A stretch of 64,000 nucleotides of DNA from Azospirillum thiophilum (GCF_001305595.1 NZ_CP012401.1:1995001-2059000); one strand, 5' to 3'; shown: positions 10,210 through 21,253, counted from the first letter of the stretch. The notes: generated by a model not told the origin, from the sequence alone. Translations and numbers: made by a program.

Positions 10210-10635
10210 CTATTGCAGCGACGACTGGCGCGCGATCGGCGTGATCAGGATGCGGGTGACGACATCCTTACCGAACATGGCGATCACCGATTCGCCGATG
10301 CGGCGGCGCAGCGCCGGGACGTTGGCGATGTTGCCGCGGACGATCCACCCCTCGTCGATGCCGGTGTAGATGGCAGTCAGGATGGCGTCGTGCAGGCGGG
10401 GAATGCTGAGTTGCACCTCGCCCAGCCGCAGGGCGTCGCCGATCTCCAGGTTCACTTCGACCTGGGTGTATTTCTCGATCCGGCCGCCATTCACCACCGG
10501 CACCATCAGCGGTTTGATGCGCACCGACGGCGGCAGGGCGCCCGGCGCCCCTTCCGATGCGGTGGCGGGATGGAGTGCCGCCGCCGAAAGCATCAGGAGC
10601 AGGGCGAGAATCGGGGCAGGCAGAAAGCCGCGCAT
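10210..10635 (-). CDS. Secreted or membrane-anchored FliL-like protein
   Basis: An N-terminal hydrophobic stretch (LPAPILALLLMLSAAAL) looks like a signal peptide or anchor. The remainder resembles the periplasmic domain of the gene at 18551-19006: both have a PL..PMI/PVV..GR.E..T.VEV pattern, then R..DA.LTA.Y.GI, then NIPA/NVPA and KDVV. FliL proteins bind the flagellar stator. No flagellar genes are adjacent, so a role outside the flagellum is possible. I place the start at ATG 10635, directly before the hydrophobic stretch; an in-frame start 60 bases upstream would give a non-signal-like leader. Confidence 0.6.
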   Translation of the reverse strand: MRGFLPAPILALLLMLSAAALHPATASEGAPGALPPSVRIKPLMVPVVNGGRIEKYTQVEVNLEIGDALRLGEVQLSIPRLHDAILTAIYTGIDEGWIVRGNIANVPALRRRIGESVIAMFGKDVVTRILITPIARQSSLQ

Positions 10636-10750
10636 GGCAAGACACCGCAAAGGACCGGAAGGATGGAGACTACCGGTCCGATGCGGCGGTTGCAACCGCG
10701 CCCTGGGACGTCAGGCGGCCCAGGGGCGTCAAGTCAGGGTTTGCCGCAGG

Positions 10751-11263
10751 TCAGGCGGCCTTCTTGCCGCCGGCAGCCAGCGCCTTCTTGTTGACGTCGC
10801 CGATGGCGAGCTTGTTCAGCAGCGTATCGGTATCCTTTTCCTCCTGCAGCGTCTCGTCCAGCAGTTGGGCGACCCTGTCGAGGCCGCAGGCGGTGGCGTA
10901 GGCGTGCAGCGTGCCGTAGCTGGCGATCTCGTAATGCTCCACCTTCTGGGCGGCGGCGATCAGGGCGGCATCCTGCACCTCGGGTGCCAGCCCCATCTCC
11001 AGGATTTCCTGGGCCTCGCTGATCAGCCCTTCCATCGCGTCGCAATGCTTGCCGCGGGCCCGGGTGTCCAGCTCCTCGAAAATCTGCTGCAGCCGCTCGA
11101 TCTGACCATTGGTCTGTTCCAGATGGGCTTCGAACGCCTGGCGCAGCTGGTCGGATTTGGCTGCCTTCGCCATTTTGGGCAGGGCCTTCGCGATCTGCTT
11201 CTCGGCGTGGTAGATGTCGCGAAGATCCTCGATCAGCAGATCCTGCATCGTCTTGGCGGCCAT
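10751..11263 (-). CDS. DUF892 (YciE/YciF-type) ferritin-like stress protein
   Basis: A 170-residue all-helical protein whose first 150 residues fit the DUF892 ferritin-like family: DLLIEDLRDIYHAEKQIAKALPKMAKAA, then HLEQTNGQIERLQQIFE, and KVEHYEIASYGTLHAYA carrying acidic and His residues spaced as for a di-iron site. The C-terminus is a short Ala/Lys-rich tail. Members are induced by osmotic or general stress in enteric bacteria and alphaproteobacteria. It is a single gene in this window. Confidence 0.9.
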   Translation of the reverse strand: MAAKTMQDLLIEDLRDIYHAEKQIAKALPKMAKAAKSDQLRQAFEAHLEQTNGQIERLQQIFEELDTRARGKHCDAMEGLISEAQEILEMGLAPEVQDAALIAAAQKVEHYEIASYGTLHAYATACGLDRVAQLLDETLQEEKDTDTLLNKLAIGDVNKKALAAGGKKAA

Positions 11264-11398
11264 GGGTGTGGTCCTTCATCGCTGTGGATATTTGCGGAGC
11301 GGGGCTCCGGCGCGCCGACTTGGCAGCGTGGACAACAGGAACGATGGCCGGGTGTTGCGGTCTCGAACGGAATTGGCCTTCGGGCAAAGGAGGGGCAT

Positions 11399-11614
11399 AT
11401 GACGGCGGCAGGCGGGGATGGCGAGGTCCTGTTCGAGTTCCTGCGGGTGGGCAGCTACCTGAAGGTGGTTGCCATCGACGCCAAGACCGGCGTGGAGGTG
11501 ACGGTGGCCGGTCCCGCGACCGGCAGCCTGGAGTTGTTGAAGCGCACTGCAATCAACAAGCTGCGCTTCGTGCAGAGCAAGCCCGGACCGGGCAAGCCGG
11601 CGCCGGGCAGATAG
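11399..11614 (+). CDS. Small conserved hypothetical protein, DUF6898-like
   Basis: This 71-residue protein (GEVLFEFLRVGSYLKVVAIDAKTG) looks like the short DUF6898 family of alphaproteobacteria, whose function is unknown. The start at 11399 is strongly supported by AAAGGAGGGG just upstream; the longer open frame before it is antisense to the DUF892 gene. A beta-rich N-terminus and a proline/glycine-rich tail are visible. Confidence 0.7.
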   Translation: MTAAGGDGEVLFEFLRVGSYLKVVAIDAKTGVEVTVAGPATGSLELLKRTAINKLRFVQSKPGPGKPAPGR

Positions 11615-12007
11615 GGAGCGGGCGGCGGGCGTTGACTGCGTCCGGTACAGCTTTGTTTGGCGATCGGATTCACGCTTCAAATCGATGCCGACTTTATGCG
11701 ATCCGATCTAAGAAAACGCGCCGTCGGGCGGAGCCCGGCGGCGCGGATCGAAGTCTGGCTTTTGCTGATGGTGAGCGCCGGCATGCCCACGCCGACGGTG
11801 GAGGCCGGGTGTTACTGCCCAGTGGCCGAACCGCCGGTCGTAGAGCGAACCGCTCGCCCCGGACAGTAGACCTATGCCTGCCCGTTGACACTGGCGCAGG
11901 GGGTGTAACGCTTGTAGAACCGCCCTTCGCTGAACGGACGGCGCTTATGAAGGGCGCTTGTCCGGCGCCGTTCGGCCGGAAGAACGAAACAGCGGAGGAT
12001 CGAGGCG
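11615..12007. other. Intergenic stretch without a supported gene
   Basis: A 70-codon open frame at 11657-11869 has no ribosome site and reads like non-coding DNA. A TTGACA hexamer occurs at 11885-11890, upstream of the secreted-protein gene, but the matching -10 element is poor. Confidence 0.35.
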
Positions 12008-12448
12008 ATGGTTCGTGTGACGGCTTTCCTGCGGGTGTCGGTGATGTCGGTGGCGCTGGCCGCAACCCTGCTGGCATCCCAGGTGGCCTTCCGGCCGGCC
12101 TCCGCCGCCAATCAGACGTCGCAGAACCATGCGGCGCCGGCCCATGCCGGTGGCGGGCGGCCGGGCGACAAGCAGACTGCCCCGGCGAACGCCGTCGAAA
12201 CCCAGCCGGCCGCAACGGTTGCGGGGTGCCTGAAGCCGGGCGTGCCGTTGTGCATGGACGATCCGTCCACCTTTCTCAGCGCCGACAGGATGTCGTCCTG
12301 CCAGGGCGAGGTGAAGGACTATGTCGACAAGTCGATGGCCTACCTGACCTGCCTGAATGACGAGAATATGGCGACCGGGCGGGAGTTGGGCCGCAATGTC
12401 GACCGCTTCAACTGCCGCCTTTCCGGCCGCAAGGGCTGCGCCAACTGA
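12008..12448 (+). CDS. Secreted hypothetical protein
   Basis: The 146-residue product begins with a clear signal peptide (LRVSVMSVALAATLLASQVAF, cleavage near ASA-AN), followed by a low-complexity Ala/Pro/Gln linker and a C-terminal domain of ~75 residues with five cysteines (GCLKPGVPLCMDD, SSCQGEV, LTCLND, FNCRLSGRKGCAN). The cysteines suggest disulfides in the periplasm. I do not recognise the family. Confidence 0.65.
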   Translation: MVRVTAFLRVSVMSVALAATLLASQVAFRPASAANQTSQNHAAPAHAGGGRPGDKQTAPANAVETQPAATVAGCLKPGVPLCMDDPSTFLSADRMSSCQGEVKDYVDKSMAYLTCLNDENMATGRELGRNVDRFNCRLSGRKGCAN

Positions 12449-12612
12449 GGCAGCCGGTCAAAGGGGCGGGAGGCTTCGTAGAAGCGATTCCGCCTTCAAT
12501 CGGTCCGATGCAAGTTACTGGCATCCAGTCCGGCTCGGTCGGCTGGGCCGGACACGCGAGCGGGCCGCGTTCCCAGGGGAACCGGCCCGCGTTGCATACG
12601 GACGATGCGGAG

Positions 12613-13056
12613 TCAGCCGGCCTTGCGGCGGGTCTGGCGGCCGGAACTGCGGCCCAGGCCGATGCGCTTGGCGAATTCCGAACGCTGAGCGGCATAATTC
12701 GGTGCGACCATCGGATAATCGGGCGGAAGTCCCCAGCGGACCCGATATTCGTCCGGCGACATGTTGTAGGTCGAGCGGAGGTGCCGTTTCAGCATCTTCA
12801 GCTTCTTACCGTCTTCCAGGCAGACGATGTATTCCGGCGTGACCGACTTTCGAATCGGAACTGCAGGCTTCAGCGGCTCCGCCGCGATTTCACGCGGCTG
12901 ACCATTCAGGCCCGTCAGCGACGAATAGACCGTATTGATCACGTCGGGGATTTGCTGAGCAGGCAATACGTTCTTGCTGACATACGCCGATACGATGTCG
13001 GCGGTCATCCGCAGCAGCGCATTGTCCGGTACATCGGCGCGAAGCTGGTCGCTCAT
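12613..13056 (-). CDS. MucR/Ros family transcriptional regulator
   Basis: The C-terminal half contains the Ros/MucR zinc-finger region: EYIVCLEDGKKLKMLKRHL then YNMSPDEYRVRWGLPPDYPMVAPNYA. MucR proteins bind AT-rich promoters and control exopolysaccharide, motility and symbiosis or virulence genes in alphaproteobacteria. The start at 13056 (MSDQLRADVPDN) matches the usual N-terminus of about 147 residues; an in-frame upstream start would add 29 atypical residues. The long AT-richer region upstream is typical for an autoregulated mucR. Confidence 0.9.
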   Translation of the reverse strand: MSDQLRADVPDNALLRMTADIVSAYVSKNVLPAQQIPDVINTVYSSLTGLNGQPREIAAEPLKPAVPIRKSVTPEYIVCLEDGKKLKMLKRHLRSTYNMSPDEYRVRWGLPPDYPMVAPNYAAQRSEFAKRIGLGRSSGRQTRRKAG

Positions 13057-13631
13057 TGCACTGTGTCCTGGTTTTTCATTTGTCCGTAGGAACCAAGTTG
13101 CATACCGTGATTTGGGTGTCAATATAAATTCGGCAATCGGCAAATTAGTTGCTCTTGTCGATCAGAACAAAGGAATACGGCATAAATCAGCCTTCGCTGA
13201 AAACCGTCCGCCGGTTGTGGCTGTGCCGCGCCTTTAAGGGCAGTCTAGTAAGCGCCGGCTTTGGATTTTCCGCCGATCCCGGTGCGGCAATTGGCCAACT
13301 GCCTCGCCCTATAACGAATCGGCTATCTCCCTTGTTTGACCGGCTCGACAACGAAGAGGTGAAATCCGTGTCTAAACTTTCGTGGCGTCGGGGGCAGTGG
13401 CGGTGATGGAAGCAAGGGCGGGGGCTGCGGCATCTGGGCGCCGGGAGGGGATGAGCGCAATCGGCCCGGGGGGGCACCCCTGTTCCCGGCCCCGTCATTC
13501 CCAACATTGCCATGCATCCATGTCATGGTGTGGCAGTGGCGGTTCGCATCGACATCTGGTAGGGTTCGGGCGTCTTTCGCCGCAGCATCCGTTACCGTAT
13601 CCGTACCGCACGCACCGGAGTTTCCGCCGTC
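13057..13631. promoter_or_regulatory. Long intergenic region between the MucR-type gene and rpiB
   Basis: No gene is supported in 575 bases. The part next to the MucR-type gene (13085-13150) is AT-rich and holds TGTCAA at 13117-13122, which reads TTGACA on the minus strand, a plausible -35 for that gene; an AT-rich control region would suit autoregulation. The rpiB-proximal part is GC-rich and shows nothing I recognise. Confidence 0.4.
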
Positions 13632-14069
13632 ATGACCGTCCGCACCGTAGCGCTCGCCTCCGACCACGCCGGCTATGAGCTGAAGGCTCAGATCGCCGGG
13701 CAACTTGAAGGTGCCGGCTACACCGTCCTCGATCTCGGTACCGACGGTCCGGCCTCGGTGGATTACCCGGACTTCGCCGCGGCGCTGGCCGTCGCCGTCA
13801 CCGACGGCCGGGCGCAGCGCGGCGTGCTGATCTGCGGCAGCGGCATCGGCATCAGCATCGCCGCCAACCGCCATCCCGGCATCCGCGCCGCGCTTGTCCA
13901 CGACGTCACGACCGCGCGCCTGTCGCGTGAGCACAACGACGCCAACGTGATCGCGCTGGGCGCTCGCATCGTCGGTCCGGAGATCGCCAAGGACTGCGTC
14001 GAGGTCTTCCTGAAGGCCGGCTTCGAAGGTGGCGAACGCCACAGCCGCCGTATCGCCAAGATGGGCTGA
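13632..14069 (+). CDS. rpiB: Ribose-5-phosphate isomerase B
   Basis: The 145-residue protein has the LacAB_rpiB fold: ALASDHAGYELKAQI at the N-terminus, DLGTDGPASVDYPDFA, and the catalytic Cys motif ICGSGIGISIAANR at residues ~73-86, with the phosphate-binding REHNDANVIALGAR further on. It interconverts ribose 5-phosphate and ribulose 5-phosphate in the cytosol. It lies upstream of glyA and nrdR, an arrangement common in alphaproteobacteria. Confidence 0.95.
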   Translation: MTVRTVALASDHAGYELKAQIAGQLEGAGYTVLDLGTDGPASVDYPDFAAALAVAVTDGRAQRGVLICGSGIGISIAANRHPGIRAALVHDVTTARLSREHNDANVIALGARIVGPEIAKDCVEVFLKAGFEGGERHSRRIAKMG

Positions 14070-14231
14070 CGCCCATTCATGCCGGGATGGGCCGACGCCC
14101 GTCCGCAAACCTGACGAACTCGGCCGCAAGGCCCGCAACCGGGGCGCGAAAGATCCCGGTACGACCCGTTTGGAGCGACCTGTCCGATGCTTCCCGGACC
14201 GCTTCATGCCTTCGATGAGGAACCTCCCGCC

Positions 14232-15533
<1,302 letters not shown>

Positions 15534-15567
15534 TCGCCCACGCTGTAATCCACGGGGAAACCACGAG

Positions 15568-16035
15568 ATGCGCTGCCCGTTCTGCGGAAACGAGGACACC
15601 CAGGTCAAGGACTCGCGCCCGACGGAGGACAACTCGGCGATCCGCCGGCGGCGCTTCTGCCCGAGTTGCAGCGCCCGCTTCACCACCTTCGAACGCGTTC
15701 AACTGCGCGAGCTGACGGTGGTGAAGAGCAACGGCCAGCGCGAACCCTTCGACCGCGAGAAGCTGTTGCGGTCGATGCGGATCGCGCTGCGCAAGCGCCC
15801 GATCGATGGCGACCGCATCGACCGGGTGGTGAACAGCCTGGTCCGCCAGCTCGAATCCTCCGGCGAGAGCGAGATTCCGTCGAAGCAGATCGGCGAGAAG
15901 ATCATGGAGGCTCTGCAGACCCTGGATCAGGTCGCGTATATCCGCTACGCCTCGGTGTACAAGGACTTCCGCGAAGCCTCGGACTTCAACGAGTTCGTGG
16001 AGCAGCTGGCTCCGGAGGCCTCGCCGGGGGTGTGA
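15568..16035 (+). CDS. nrdR: Transcriptional repressor NrdR
   Basis: The 155-residue protein starts with the zinc ribbon [18 protein letters not shown]...[13 protein letters not shown] (four Cys) and continues with an ATP-cone domain ([20 protein letters not shown]). NrdR senses ATP/dATP and represses ribonucleotide reductase genes through NrdR boxes. Its place directly behind glyA is the usual alphaproteobacterial one. Confidence 0.96.
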   Translation: MRCPFCGNEDTQVKDSRPTEDNSAIRRRRFCPSCSARFTTFERVQLRELTVVKSNGQREPFDREKLLRSMRIALRKRPIDGDRIDRVVNSLVRQLESSGESEIPSKQIGEKIMEALQTLDQVAYIRYASVYKDFREASDFNEFVEQLAPEASPGV

Positions 16036-16075
16036 GTTCCTTTGGGTGCGGGTGTTTGCCCCCTCCCTAACCCTC

Positions 16076-16160
16076 CCCCTCTCCCGCGGGAGAGGGGACT
16101 GCCGCCACCCTTCCGAACAAGCGCCCCAACCCTCTCCCGCGCAGCGGGAGAGGGTTGGGG
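16076..16160. repeat. Two palindromic hairpins between convergent nrdR and hppA
   Basis: The first palindrome covers 16076-16097 (CCCCTCTCCCG and its complement). The second covers 16124-16160: a 17-bp perfect stem (CCCCAACCCTCTCCCGC) with a 3-base loop. The two share the CCCTCTCCCGC core, in the manner of repetitive extragenic palindromes, and a related CTCTCCCGGG...GGGGAGAGGG hairpin occurs near 20135-20157. They sit between two convergent genes and could end transcription in both directions. Confidence 0.6.
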
Positions 16161-16203
16161 AGGGGGCAGCCGCTGAAGTCGCTATCCCCCCCTCCCCAAC
16201 ACT

Positions 16204-18306
16204 TCACCCGTACTGCGCCAGGATCGCCAGCAGCAGGATCGCCACGATGTTGGTGATCTTGATCATCGGGTTCACCGCCGGGCCGGCGGTGTCCTTGTAG
16301 GGGTCGCCGACGGTGTCGCCGGTCACTGCCGCCTTGTGGGCGTCGGACCCCTTGCCGCCGTGGTTGCCCTCCTCGATGTATTTCTTGGCATTGTCCCAGG
16401 CGCCGCCGCCTGACGTCATCGAGATGGCGACGAAGATGCCGGTGACGATGGTGCCGAGCAGCATGGCGCCGAGCGCGGCGAAGCCGGCGGCCTGTCCGCC
16501 GATGGCGGCGATGACCATGTACAGCACCACCGGGGCCAGCACCGGCAGCAGGGACGGTATGATCATCTCCTTGATCGCGGCCCGGGTCAGCATGTCGACG
16601 GCACGGCCGTAGTCCGGCTTGGCGGTTCCCTCCATGATGCCGGGGATCTCGCGGAACTGGCGCCGCACCTCGACCACCACCGATCCGGCGGCACGGCCGA
16701 CCGCGGTCATGCCCATGGCGCCGAACAGGTAGGGCAGCAGCCCGCCCACCAGCAGCCCGACCACGACATAGGGGTCGTTCAGCCGGAACTCGACAGGAAC
16801 GTTCGGGAAGTAATGGCCGAGATCCTGGACATAGGCCGCGAACAGCACCAGCGCCGCCAGCCCGGCCGACCCGATGGCATAGCCCTTGGTCACCGCCTTG
16901 GTGGTGTTGCCGACGGCGTCCAGCGCATCGGTGGTGACGCGGATGTTGGCGGGCATGTCCGCCATCTCGGCGATGCCGCCGGCATTGTCGGTGACCGGCC
17001 CATAGGCGTCGAGCGCGACCACCATGCCGGCCAGCGCCAGCATCGTCGTCGCGGCGATGCCGATGCCGAAGACGCCGGCCTGGCCATGGGCGATCAGGAT
17101 GCCGGCACAGATCACGATCACCGGCAGGGCGGTCGATTCCATCGACACCGCCAGCCCCTGGATGACGTTGGTGCCGTGTCCGGTCTCCGACGCCTTGGCG
17201 ACGCTGCGCACCGGCCGGAAGGCGGTCGAGGTGTAGTATTCGGTGATCCAGACCAGCAGGCCGGTGACGCCCAGCCCGACCAGGGCGGAGACGATCAGGT
17301 TGAAGCCGTTGATCGCCGTGCCGTCGGCCATGACGATGGCGCGGGTGAAGCCGAACAGGATCGCGGTGACGATCAGGATCAGCACCAGCGACAGGCCGGC
17401 TGCCACCGCCAGCCCCTTGTAGAGCGCCTTCATGATGGCGTTGTCGGCGCCCAGCTTCACCGCGAAGGTGCCGGCGACCGACGCCAGGATGCAGACCGCG
17501 CCGATCAGCAGCGGATAGACCAGCATCAGCCGCAAAACCCCGCCGGAAAAGAAAATCGCCGCCAACAGCATGGTGGCGACGATGGTGACGGCGTAGGTTT
17601 CGAACAAGTCGGCGGCCATGCCGGCACAGTCGCCGACATTGTCGCCGACATTGTCGGCGATGACCGCCGGGTTGCGCGGGTCGTCCTCCGGAATGCCGGC
17701 CTCGACCTTGCCGACGAGGTCGGCACCGACGTCGGCCCCCTTGGTGAAGATGCCGCCGCCCAGCCGGGCGAAGATGGAGATCAGCGAGGCACCGAAGCTG
17801 AGCGCGACCAGCGCCTCCAGCACGGTGCGCACCTCCACCGGGTCGTTGACGCGGTAGATCAGGGTCAGGACGCCGAAATAGCCGCCGACTCCAAGCAGCC
17901 CCAGCCCGACCACCAGCATGCCGGTGATGGCGCCCGACTTGAAGGCGATGTCCAGCGCCGGCGCCAGCCCACGGGTCGCGGCCTCCGCGGTACGGACGTT
18001 GGCGCGGACCGAAACGTTCATGCCGATATAGCCGGCGCTGCCCGACAGCACGGCGCCGATCAGGAAGCCCAGCGCGACCGGAAAGCCGAGAGTCGCCCAC
18101 AGGATGACCAGCAGCACGGATCCGGCGATGGCGATTGTGGTGTATTGGCGGTTCAGATAGGCACGCGCCCCCTCCTGCACCGCGGCGGCGATGGCCTGCA
18201 TCCGTTCGGATCCCGGCGATGCGGCCATGACTTCTTTTCCGGTGCGAAAACCGTAGGCCAGCGCAAGCAGGCCGGCGGCGATGATGACGATGAACGCTAA
18301 AGCCAT
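16204..18306 (-). CDS. hppA: Membrane-bound H+-translocating pyrophosphatase, K+-independent type
   Basis: This 700-residue protein has the roughly sixteen membrane segments of M-PPases and the substrate-binding signature [20 protein letters not shown] followed by [18 protein letters not shown]. Hydrolysis of pyrophosphate drives H+ across the membrane. The determinant [10 protein letters not shown] carries Lys where K+-dependent enzymes have Ala, so K+ independence is expected. A second acidic cluster, [23 protein letters not shown], is intact near the C-terminus. Confidence 0.96.
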   Translation of the reverse strand: MALAFIVIIAAGLLALAYGFRTGKEVMAASPGSERMQAIAAAVQEGARAYLNRQYTTIAIAGSVLLVILWATLGFPVALGFLIGAVLSGSAGYIGMNVSVRANVRTAEAATRGLAPALDIAFKSGAITGMLVVGLGLLGVGGYFGVLTLIYRVNDPVEVRTVLEALVALSFGASLISIFARLGGGIFTKGADVGADLVGKVEAGIPEDDPRNPAVIADNVGDNVGDCAGMAADLFETYAVTIVATMLLAAIFFSGGVLRLMLVYPLLIGAVCILASVAGTFAVKLGADNAIMKALYKGLAVAAGLSLVLILIVTAILFGFTRAIVMADGTAINGFNLIVSALVGLGVTGLLVWITEYYTSTAFRPVRSVAKASETGHGTNVIQGLAVSMESTALPVIVICAGILIAHGQAGVFGIGIAATTMLALAGMVVALDAYGPVTDNAGGIAEMADMPANIRVTTDALDAVGNTTKAVTKGYAIGSAGLAALVLFAAYVQDLGHYFPNVPVEFRLNDPYVVVGLLVGGLLPYLFGAMGMTAVGRAAGSVVVEVRRQFREIPGIMEGTAKPDYGRAVDMLTRAAIKEMIIPSLLPVLAPVVLYMVIAAIGGQAAGFAALGAMLLGTIVTGIFVAISMTSGGGAWDNAKKYIEEGNHGGKGSDAHKAAVTGDTVGDPYKDTAGPAVNPMIKITNIVAILLLAILAQYG

Positions 18307-18550
18307 CGCATCCCCCGTTTGATTTTAAGGTCGCGCCCCGGAAAGGCTGTCTCCCGATGTCTGCGAAGAGAGGGAGTAGTCGGGCGCAAGTATTGTCGGA
18401 AAAAGCATGCCCCCCGCGGCAGCGCTTTGCAACCGCCGCACCGTCAATGGCAGCGCGGCGAAATGGCCAGGGGAGGTACTGACCTTTGTCGGTACCACCG
18501 CGCTTCTGCACTGCACAATGGGTGCCGAATGCGTGTGGGTGGAGAAGCGT

Positions 18551-19006
18551 TCAGAGATTGCGCTGTGTAACCGCCTGGACAAGAACGTCCTGCACTGCGT
18601 CCTTGCCAACGATTTTGCCGGCGGCTTCCACCAATTTGGCCTTTACGGCAGGAATATTGACCAATGCCCCTTTCAGGATCGACTGGTCGGCGATGCCGCC
18701 ATAGAGCGCGGTCAGAAAGGCGTCGGTCAGGCGCGGCTGGTTGGCCTGGACCATCGGTTGCTTTTCCAGAACCACCTCGACCGCCACCACGACGGTCACG
18801 AATTGCTCGACTCGGGACGGGCCGATCATCGGCACCACCAGCGGCGGCAGCCGGACGAATGCGGTGGGCGGCTTGGGCGGCGGTTCGACCTTCTTCGGTT
18901 CGTCCTGCCGGTCGACATAGTATTTCTGATAGGCGAACCAGCCGCCGACGCTGGCGCCGCCCAGCAGCACGATGCCCAGCACGAGCACGATCAGGGCCTT
19001 GACCAC
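18551..19006 (-). CDS. FliL-like membrane protein
   Basis: One N-terminal membrane segment (ALIVLVLGIVLLGGASVGGWF), a proline-rich linker (KKVEPPPKPP) and a periplasmic domain of ~110 residues with FVRLPPLVVPMIG and VEQFVTVVVAVEV, then LTDAFLTALYGG. This is the FliL architecture; FliL associates with flagellar stators. No flagellar gene is nearby and a paralogue lies at 10210-10635. I favour GTG 19006, with GAAGG about ten bases upstream; a GTG at 19039 would add eleven residues without a good ribosome site. Confidence 0.65.
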   Translation of the reverse strand: MVKALIVLVLGIVLLGGASVGGWFAYQKYYVDRQDEPKKVEPPPKPPTAFVRLPPLVVPMIGPSRVEQFVTVVVAVEVVLEKQPMVQANQPRLTDAFLTALYGGIADQSILKGALVNIPAVKAKLVEAAGKIVGKDAVQDVLVQAVTQRNL

Positions 19007-19107
19007 CGCAGCACACCTTCGCAAAACACCAAGCCGCACCCTGCGACGCGGATGCTTTCCATTGTCTTAAGGCGTCATAGGGGCCAGTGGCAAAGGCGCA
19101 AGCGGGG

Positions 19108-20115
19108 TCAGAAATGGTCCCAGCCGCGACGGGTCAGCGGCAGGGCGGCGCCCGTGCCGTCGAGGACGGTGACGGTGCCGGCCTCCCCAGGGAGGAGCGA
19201 GCCGATCTCGGTGATGGCGACGCCGCCAGCGGCCGACAGGGCGGCGAGGGCGTCCCGCGCCGATTCGGGCGCGCTGAACAGCAGTTCGTAATCGTCGCCA
19301 CCGGTGATCGCCAGCGCCAGCCGGGCCGGATCGCCGTCAATGGCCCCGCGGGCGGCGTCCGACAGCGGCACCGCCTCGGCCTGCAGGAGGGCGGCGCAGC
19401 CCGACTCCTCGCACAGATGGCCCAGATCGGCGACCAGCCCGTCCGACACGTCGAGTGCGCCGCCGGCCAGCCCGATCAGGCGGGGGCCGATGCCGGTGCG
19501 CGGGTCCGGCCGGCGCAGGCGGCGCAACAGATGGCCGCTGGCTTCCTCGTCCGGCAGGTCGAGCCGGCCATAGGCGATCTCGAGCCCCAGCGCGGCGTCG
19601 CCGATGGTTCCGGTGACGAAGACCCGGTCGCCCGGTCGCCCGCCCCAGCGCGGCAGGGCCCGGCCTGCCGGCACCAGCCCGAAGGCGGTCACCGACAGGG
19701 TGACCGGACCCGTGGTCGAGACCGAATCGCCCCCGGCCAGCGCGATCCCGAACTGTTGCTGATCCGCGCCCAGGCCGGCGGCGAACGCCTCCAGCCAGGA
19801 GTCCGGCAGCCCGCGAGGCAGGGCGGTCACCAGCGTGTAGGCCAGCGGCTCCGCCCCCATGGCGGCGAGGTCGGACAGGTTGCTGCGCATCAGCTTGGCG
19901 GCGATGTCGCCGGGCGCGTCGTCGGGGAAGAAATGGACGCCTGCGACCATGGCGTCGGTGGTGACCACCAGTTCCCGCCCCTCCGGCACGCCGAACACGG
20001 CGGCATCGTCCCGCAGGCCGCGGGCCCCGGCGAAACCGGCGGCGAGCGGCTTGAAGAAGCGGGTGATGCGGCCGAACTCGCCGCTGGTGTTGGCCATGGT
20101 CTTGGGCGTGCTCAT
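19108..20115 (-). CDS. thiL: Thiamine-monophosphate kinase
   Basis: ThiL phosphorylates thiamine monophosphate to the diphosphate cofactor. The protein has the N-terminal FGRITRFFKPL, GLRDDAAVF and the Mg/ATP motif VTTDAMVAGVHF; SNLSDLAAMGAEP and the later GGALDVSDGLVADL and ITGGDDYELLF segments complete the family profile. The length of 335 residues is normal. ATG 20115 (or 20097) precedes the conserved start; the frame upstream is only open by chance. It is last in the rib-nusB-thiL block. Confidence 0.95.
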   Translation of the reverse strand: MSTPKTMANTSGEFGRITRFFKPLAAGFAGARGLRDDAAVFGVPEGRELVVTTDAMVAGVHFFPDDAPGDIAAKLMRSNLSDLAAMGAEPLAYTLVTALPRGLPDSWLEAFAAGLGADQQQFGIALAGGDSVSTTGPVTLSVTAFGLVPAGRALPRWGGRPGDRVFVTGTIGDAALGLEIAYGRLDLPDEEASGHLLRRLRRPDPRTGIGPRLIGLAGGALDVSDGLVADLGHLCEESGCAALLQAEAVPLSDAARGAIDGDPARLALAITGGDDYELLFSAPESARDALAALSAAGGVAITEIGSLLPGEAGTVTVLDGTGAALPLTRRGWDHF

Positions 20116-20164
20116 GGTGGGGACGCCTGTTGCTCCTCTCCCGGGTGGGGAGAGGGCTCCCGGC

Positions 20165-20758
20165 TCACTCGTCGGCCGGGTTGCGGTCGGGGTCGGGCTT
20201 GGCGAGGTCGTCGGCACGCAGCGCGCGGGCGACATGGTCGAGGACGCCGTTCACCATCGCCGGCTCGCGGCCGGAGAAGAAGGCGCGGGCGACGTCGACA
20301 TACTCGCTGATCAGGATGCGCGGGTGGGTATCGAGATGGACCGCGATCTCATAGGCGCCGGCCCGCAGGATGGCACGCAGCAGCAGCTCCAGCCGCTCGA
20401 TCGGGAAGCGCGGGTCGAGCGCGGCGCCCAGAACCCCGTCCACTTCCGCCCGGCGGTGGATGGCGCCGCGGACGATGTCGGCGAACAGCTGCGGATCGCC
20501 GGAGACGAACTTGGCGCCGTCGATCTCCTCGCCCAGCCGGTGGGCGACGAACTCGCCGACGACGTTCTCGACCGGCGCCTGGGCGAGGTCGATCTGGTAG
20601 AGCGCCTGGGCCGCGGCCAGACGGGCAGCCTTGCGGCGGGCCTTGGCGGAGCCGCCGCCGGTCTTGTTCTTGCGGGACTTGCTTTTCCCGGCCTTGGACT
20701 CGCCGGGGGCGCGTTCGGGTGTCACGGGGCTGCCCGCGTCGTCGTTGCTCATGGTCAT
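20165..20758 (-). CDS. nusB: Transcription antitermination factor NusB
   Basis: A 197-residue protein with an Arg/Lys-rich N-terminal extension of ~40 residues, then the NusB all-helical core: ARLAAAQALYQIDLAQ, DPRFPIERLELLLRAILRAGAYEI and ILISEYVDVARAFF. NusB with NusE (S10) binds boxA RNA and promotes rRNA antitermination. Its place directly downstream of ribH is conserved in alphaproteobacteria. ATG 20752 is an alternative start two codons later. Confidence 0.94.
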   Translation of the reverse strand: MTMSNDDAGSPVTPERAPGESKAGKSKSRKNKTGGGSAKARRKAARLAAAQALYQIDLAQAPVENVVGEFVAHRLGEEIDGAKFVSGDPQLFADIVRGAIHRRAEVDGVLGAALDPRFPIERLELLLRAILRAGAYEIAVHLDTHPRILISEYVDVARAFFSGREPAMVNGVLDHVARALRADDLAKPDPDRNPADE

Positions 20759-20788
20759 GCAGTCGCTAAAAAAGGGGAGATGCCGGGA

Positions 20789-21253
20789 TCAGCGCGGATA
20801 GAGGCGGAATTTGCGCTTCAGGTCAATCATGTCAAGACAGGCCCGCGCGGCGCGCCCACCCATATTGACCGATCCGACTGTGGCCCGCGCCCAGGCCTGC
20901 TCGCGATTCTCTACGTTCAGGATGCCGTTTCCGACCGCCAGGCTGTAGCGCAGCGCCAGATCCTGCAAGCCGCGGGCGCTTTCGGCACAGATCGTGTCGT
21001 ACCGTGTCGTCTCGCCCCTGATCACGCAGCCCAGCGCGACATAGCCGTCGAAGCGCTTGCGGGCGGTGAAGAAATCCATCGAGCGAATGGCGTACATGAT
21101 CGCCGCCGGAAGCTCCAGGCAGCCGGGCACGCCATAGCGGATGTGCGTGGCGCCGGCGCGGTCAAGCTCCGCGACGGCGCCACGCACCAGTTCCTCGGCG
21201 ATGTCCTCATGGACGCGGGCGTCCACGACCATGATGTGGGGCGTGTCGGTCAT
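20789..21253 (-). CDS. ribH: Lumazine synthase homologue with altered active-site residues
   Basis: The 154-residue product aligns with 6,7-dimethyl-8-ribityllumazine synthase (VPGCLELPAAI, GCVIRGETT, SLAVGNGILNVENREQAWARA, GGRAARACLDMIDLKRKF). In the usual sequence GETTHYD the histidine is the catalytic general base (His88 of Bacillus); here the codon reads Arg (GETTRYD). The lysine of the NKGG phosphate loop (Lys135) is Met here (VNMGG), while the preceding Arg127 is kept. The gene lies between ribBA and nusB, where the active riboflavin-pathway enzyme normally sits, so the substitutions are notable. Confidence 0.85.
   Translation of the reverse strand: MTDTPHIMVVDARVHEDIAEELVRGAVAELDRAGATHIRYGVPGCLELPAAIMYAIRSMDFFTARKRFDGYVALGCVIRGETTRYDTICAESARGLQDLALRYSLAVGNGILNVENREQAWARATVGSVNMGGRAARACLDMIDLKRKFRLYPR

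Noticed and set aside
12974..13406. Small plus-strand frames between the MucR-type gene and rpiB
   Set aside because: No ribosome sites and no family-like composition.
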